NCBI GenBank assembly: GCA_016218915.1
Contig: JACRCQ010000072.1
Span: forward strand, 124,001 to 188,000
Direction: 5' to 3'
DNA: 64,000 nucleotides
Origin: Deltaproteobacteria bacterium
GTDB lineage: Bacteria > Myxococcota_A > Polyangia > Polyangiales > Polyangiaceae
The notes beneath the pieces were generated by a model that saw nothing but the letters and a program-made list of their open reading frames with translations, was not told where the DNA came from and searched no databases. This document shows positions 60,813-64,000 of the stretch, one piece after another. Numbering within the stretch: position 1 is the first letter of the stretch; the number at the start of each line of letters is the position of its first letter. The translations under genes were made by a program, and so were the position numbers.

Positions 60813-62050
60813 CCCGCAGCAATCGCAGGAACTCGCCACGGGTCCACGCTCGGACCGCACACGCGCTGGTAGATGCCCACCACCTTGTCGACGCTCTCGC
60901 CGAAGTCGAGCGTGCGGGCGTACTGCTGCCCAACCCTCCCCGCATGGGGCAGCAGGTCAGGGTGATCCAGCAAGCTGTCCAGCTTCCTCGTGAGAGCCTC
61001 CACATCGCCGGCCGGGAATCGGAAGCGCTCGTCAAGGGCAAGCTGGGACGCAGCACTCTCCGGGCTGTCTGCCACGAGCACCGGGACCCCGAGGCTCATC
61101 GCTTCGAGCACCGCAATGCCTTCCAGCTCGACTTCACCGCAGTGCACGAACAGATCCGCGTTTGCCAGCTCGGAGAGCAGCTGTGCCCTGGGAAGGTAGC
61201 CGACCTCGGCAGCGTTGGGCAGCGAGGAGCCGCGCCTGCGCAGCGCGTCCTCCTGGGGCCCCATGCCCGCGATGATCAGACGAATGCGCTGCTTGTGCCG
61301 CGATCGGCGCACGGCCTCGATGAGCAGATCCTGACGCTTCTCTGCTGCGAGACGCCCGACCACCATGACGACGAACTCGCCTCTTCCGGCTCGCCGATGC
61401 ACCAGCGGCGCGTCTTGTGCGTCCGGAGGGACCCCATTGGACACGATGACCGCATTGGCCCTCAATCCGTGCGAGCGGAGCTTTCGCTCGGCGAATTCCG
61501 ACGGGCACAGCACCACGTCTGCCCGGTTGTACAGGCGATTCACCCAGTACCGGTACACTGCATGATTGAGCCACGCCCAGCGCACTCCGATGTTGAGAAG
61601 CGCATTCTCGGGCTGCACGTGGAACGCGGCCACGACCGGACGGCCCGCGCGCTTCGCTTCGTCGAGCGCCACCATCGACAGCCAGAAGGGGAACTGCAGG
61701 TGCACGACATCCACGTTGGCAAACACCCTTGCAAGGATGTCGCGGCGCGGGCGAGCCATGACGAACCGCTGCTCGCGCATGGCGCGTATCGGGAATTGGA
61801 ACCCCGGCAAGCGCACCGCGTCCGGGCCTTGCACGTCGGCACCGACCACGACCACGTCGTGCCGCTCTCGCAGCCTTGCCACCAGGCTACGCGCAGCGAC
61901 CACCCCTCCGCTCGGAACGCCGTCCTGGAAGGTGTCGCAAACGAATGCGATGCGCAGCCGCCGCCCGGTCTGAGCAAGGGAATCGAGCCTCCTGATGCCG
62001 GACAGCTCCTCGGTCGACTGCAACGGTCTGTCATCGAATGAAGCGGTCAT
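60809..62050 (-). CDS. Glycosyltransferase family 4
   Basis: 413 residues from the ATG at 62050 (AGGGGAGGG site upstream); a longer frame to 62281 runs into the divergent gene's leader. The GT-B fold is visible: the N-terminal half has LRIAFVCDTFQDGVPSGGVVAARSLVARLRERHDV and VVHLQFPFW; the C-terminal half VVGRLAAEKRQDLLIEAVRR and EGIAVLEAMSLGVPVLVAD, the EX7E-type donor-binding region. Likely a mannosyl- or glucosyltransferase. Divergent from the GH38 gene, with 231 bp between starts. Confidence 0.92.
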   Translation of the reverse strand: MTASFDDRPLQSTEELSGIRRLDSLAQTGRRLRIAFVCDTFQDGVPSGGVVAARSLVARLRERHDVVVVGADVQGPDAVRLPGFQFPIRAMREQRFVMARPRRDILARVFANVDVVHLQFPFWLSMVALDEAKRAGRPVVAAFHVQPENALLNIGVRWAWLNHAVYRYWVNRLYNRADVVLCPSEFAERKLRSHGLRANAVIVSNGVPPDAQDAPLVHRRAGRGEFVVMVVGRLAAEKRQDLLIEAVRRSRHKQRIRLIIAGMGPQEDALRRRGSSLPNAAEVGYLPRAQLLSELANADLFVHCGEVELEGIAVLEAMSLGVPVLVADSPESAASQLALDERFRFPAGDVEALTRKLDSLLDHPDLLPHAGRVGQQYARTLDFGESVDKVVGIYQRVCGPSVDPWRVPAIAAG

Positions 62051-62281
62051 TCGAATCCCTCCCCTGCGACTGCGTGGAGACCGCGTGCGGATGAGTCGCC
62101 CGCCCGCGAAGCTCGCAAGCCGCCCCTGCCTGCTTGTTTCCGCGCAATCGTTGTGTGGTGCCCTGAGCCTGCTTCGTCCAGTAGGATCAAGCGAATACCA
62201 CTTTGCTGCCCACACCCCGTGCGCTTCGTCCGGGTGCGTACTATCGATCCGTACGCTCCAAGTCACGCAGAAGGAACCCAC

Positions 62282-64000
62282 ATGGTCGCGGTCGCTCCAA
62301 TCGCTCCAGGGGAATCGATCCAGAGAGGCCGTTCACGCGAGCGGCAGCTGCGCGACAGGCTCGGAATTCCCGGGGCCGCAGAGCACGTGTTGATCTTTGC
62401 CGAGACCAGCCACTGGGATCCGAACTGGCTGCACACGTCCGACGAGTACTTTGACCTTCGGGTGAAGCACACGCTCGACGCCGCCCTGGGAGTGCTCGAG
62501 GCCGAGCCTGCGCGGGTGTTCTCCGTGGAGTGCATCTTCTTTCTGCGCATGTACTGGGAGCGGGTGCCTGAGCGGCGCGAGGAGCTTCGCGAGCGGATCA
62601 ATGCAGGTCGAATCCGTCTGTCGGGCACAGGAATCACCACGCCTGACACCACGCTACCGGTCGAGGAAGCGATCGTGCGCGACTATCTGTCAGGGCGACA
62701 GTGGCTTCGCAGCCACGGCATGACCGCTGACCCGTCGGTTGCCTATCTGCCGGACAACTTCGGAAACTCGCCTGCCTTGCCCGCGATCCTGCGCGCCATG
62801 GGGGTGCGCTACGCAGCGATGTCGCGCATTGACGGGATGCACTTTCCGGGCGACGACTTCCGGGGTGCAGGGTTCTACCCACGGCCTGGATCGAGCGCGC
62901 GAACGCTGGACGATCTCGGCACGCTGGACTTCACGTGGCGTGGCCCGGATGGATCCGAGGTGCTCTGCCACTGGAATGCGTTCACGTACTTCCAGGGAGA
63001 CATGCTCGCATGGCGCGGGATCATCCGGTGGATGAATCGCGTGTTCGGATGGCGCGACCGCTCTGCGGGACACGTTGCGGGCAAGATCGCCGGCTATGCC
63101 AGGCGCCTGCTGCGCGTGTCGCGCACACCCTATCTCTTCTGCCCCATCGGATGCGACTTCAACGACCCGATTCCAGACCTGAGCGGTCTGCTCGATCGGT
63201 ACAACGACGAGTCGTTCCCCAGGACAGGCGTGTATGCAGTCAATGCGAGCCTGGAGGATTACCTCGATCTCGTGGCTGAGCATCGCCATCGGCTTCCCAT
63301 TCTCGAGCTCGATCCGAACCCCTACTGGATGGGATTCTACGCGTCCCGTCCGCAGCTCAAGCAACGCTGCCGCAAGCTGACGAACACCCTGCTGTCCACC
63401 GAGAAGCTCCTGGCAGCGAGCCCCGGCGCTGTCGTCGAGGCCCAGTCTCTGGTGCGCGACGGATGGGACCGGCTCATCGTGAGCAACCACCACGACTTCA
63501 TCACAGGAACCGCGCCCGGGCGCGTGTACCTGCTGGAGCAGGACGGCTGGCTTCGAGAGGCAGAGCAGATGGCCGCCTCGGCCCTGCAGATGGCGACCGC
63601 TGCCTGGCCTGACCATGCCCGGGAAGCACCAGAGGGCCCACCGCAGTACGAGCTGAAGGACGGGAGGCTCGAGGTCCGTACGCGCTGGTATCGGGTCGTG
63701 ATCGACGAAGCGGTCGGCGGTTGCGTCACCGAGTGGACCGTGCCTGGTGCGTCGCGCAACCTGGTGCGCACACCCTCGAACGATCTGGTGGTGCACAGGG
63801 ACACAGGCGGGCTGTGGCGCATGGGGCACGAGTACAGGGGAGGGAGCTTCGACGCGATTGACCGGGTGAGCCGTCACCGGGCGACCCTGACGGTCGAGCC
63901 GCATGCTGGCATGATCGAGGTCACGATCGAAGCGCTGCTCGACAAGCATCCCACCGTGCGCACCCTCTGGTTTGCCTCGGATTCCCCGGTGGTGCGCATG
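62282..64000 (+). CDS. Glycoside hydrolase family 38 (alpha-mannosidase), partial
   Basis: The frame opens at the ATG at 62282 and runs beyond the window edge, so 573 N-terminal residues are seen. SHWDPNWLHTSDEYFDLR (His44, Asp46) is the zinc-binding start of GH38, and YLPDNFGNSPALPAILRAMGVRY contains the expected nucleophile Asp158. VSNHHDFITGTAPGRVYLLEQDGW gives the third zinc/His region. The family hydrolyses alpha-mannosides with retention of configuration. No signal peptide is evident, so the enzyme looks cytoplasmic. It is divergently paired with a GT4 gene. Confidence 0.92.
   Translation, partial: MVAVAPIAPGESIQRGRSRERQLRDRLGIPGAAEHVLIFAETSHWDPNWLHTSDEYFDLRVKHTLDAALGVLEAEPARVFSVECIFFLRMYWERVPERREELRERINAGRIRLSGTGITTPDTTLPVEEAIVRDYLSGRQWLRSHGMTADPSVAYLPDNFGNSPALPAILRAMGVRYAAMSRIDGMHFPGDDFRGAGFYPRPGSSARTLDDLGTLDFTWRGPDGSEVLCHWNAFTYFQGDMLAWRGIIRWMNRVFGWRDRSAGHVAGKIAGYARRLLRVSRTPYLFCPIGCDFNDPIPDLSGLLDRYNDESFPRTGVYAVNASLEDYLDLVAEHRHRLPILELDPNPYWMGFYASRPQLKQRCRKLTNTLLSTEKLLAASPGAVVEAQSLVRDGWDRLIVSNHHDFITGTAPGRVYLLEQDGWLREAEQMAASALQMATAAWPDHAREAPEGPPQYELKDGRLEVRTRWYRVVIDEAVGGCVTEWTVPGASRNLVRTPSNDLVVHRDTGGLWRMGHEYRGGSFDAIDRVSRHRATLTVEPHAGMIEVTIEALLDKHPTVRTLWFASDSPVVRM

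Overview
The window reads as chromosomal DNA of a high-GC, Gram-negative, predatory or soil-type bacterium, most plausibly a myxobacterium (Myxococcota, Polyangiales-like). The support is indirect: GC-rich third positions, very many predicted lipoproteins, MopE-type metal-binding repeats, a PSI-like domain lipoprotein, a type IV pilus minor pilin/PilY1 cluster, a hybrid histidine kinase, a pseudokinase fusion, and many GTG starts. No rRNA, tRNA, CRISPR array, prophage or insertion sequence is visible.

Layout. 1-2526 (minus): glycine cleavage genes gcvT-gcvH-gcvPA, the last running off the left edge. 2694-10840 (minus): one operon-like array of four prepilin-like proteins, PilY1 and a lipoprotein. 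11065-16590: a lipoprotein, an ArsA-type ATPase, three 4-bp-overlapping lipoprotein genes on the minus strand, and a DnaJ/CbpA co-chaperone. 16647-20709: a SurA-like periplasmic foldase facing a pseudokinase-TM-thioredoxin fusion, then another lipoprotein. 20722-27225: a SRPBCC protein, a large beta-helix lipoprotein, a repeat-rich intergenic island (24325-24985), a lipoprotein and a DUF1015 protein. 27508-29786 (plus): acyltransferase-like protein, thiolase-fold protein lacking its nucleophilic Cys, and a DUF35 Zn-ribbon/OB partner. 29783-34178: ExbD-like protein, hybrid histidine kinase, radical SAM protein. 34281-38483 (minus): five tightly coupled genes including ccsA-like, hemA and hemC. 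38553-48258: mostly envelope lipoproteins and outer-membrane-like proteins. 48339-50540 (minus): HemQ-like protein then an MFS exporter. 50744-52877: nucleotidyltransferase/small-protein pair and a CorC/HlyC-type membrane protein. 53070-55618 (minus): RNase J overlapping a CHAD protein. 55780-64000: repeat-helical lipoprotein, leucyl aminopeptidase, uracil-DNA glycosylase, PSI-like lipoprotein, a GT4 glycosyltransferase and, running off the right edge, a GH38 alpha-mannosidase.

Themes. Fifteen proteins carry a credible lipobox, and several more have Sec signals, so the region is dominated by envelope functions (pilus tip, periplasmic folding, surface proteins). Core metabolism appears as compact, translationally coupled operons (glycine cleavage, tetrapyrrole synthesis). 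The intergenic DNA is unusual: tracts of 6-7-bp tandem units, perfect palindromes, near-identical 160-bp direct repeats, and an inverted element supplying the stop codons of two convergent genes. The most interesting gene-level candidates are the Cys-less thiolase/DUF35 operon, the pseudokinase/thioredoxin fusion, and the nucleotidyltransferase/small-ORF cassette.
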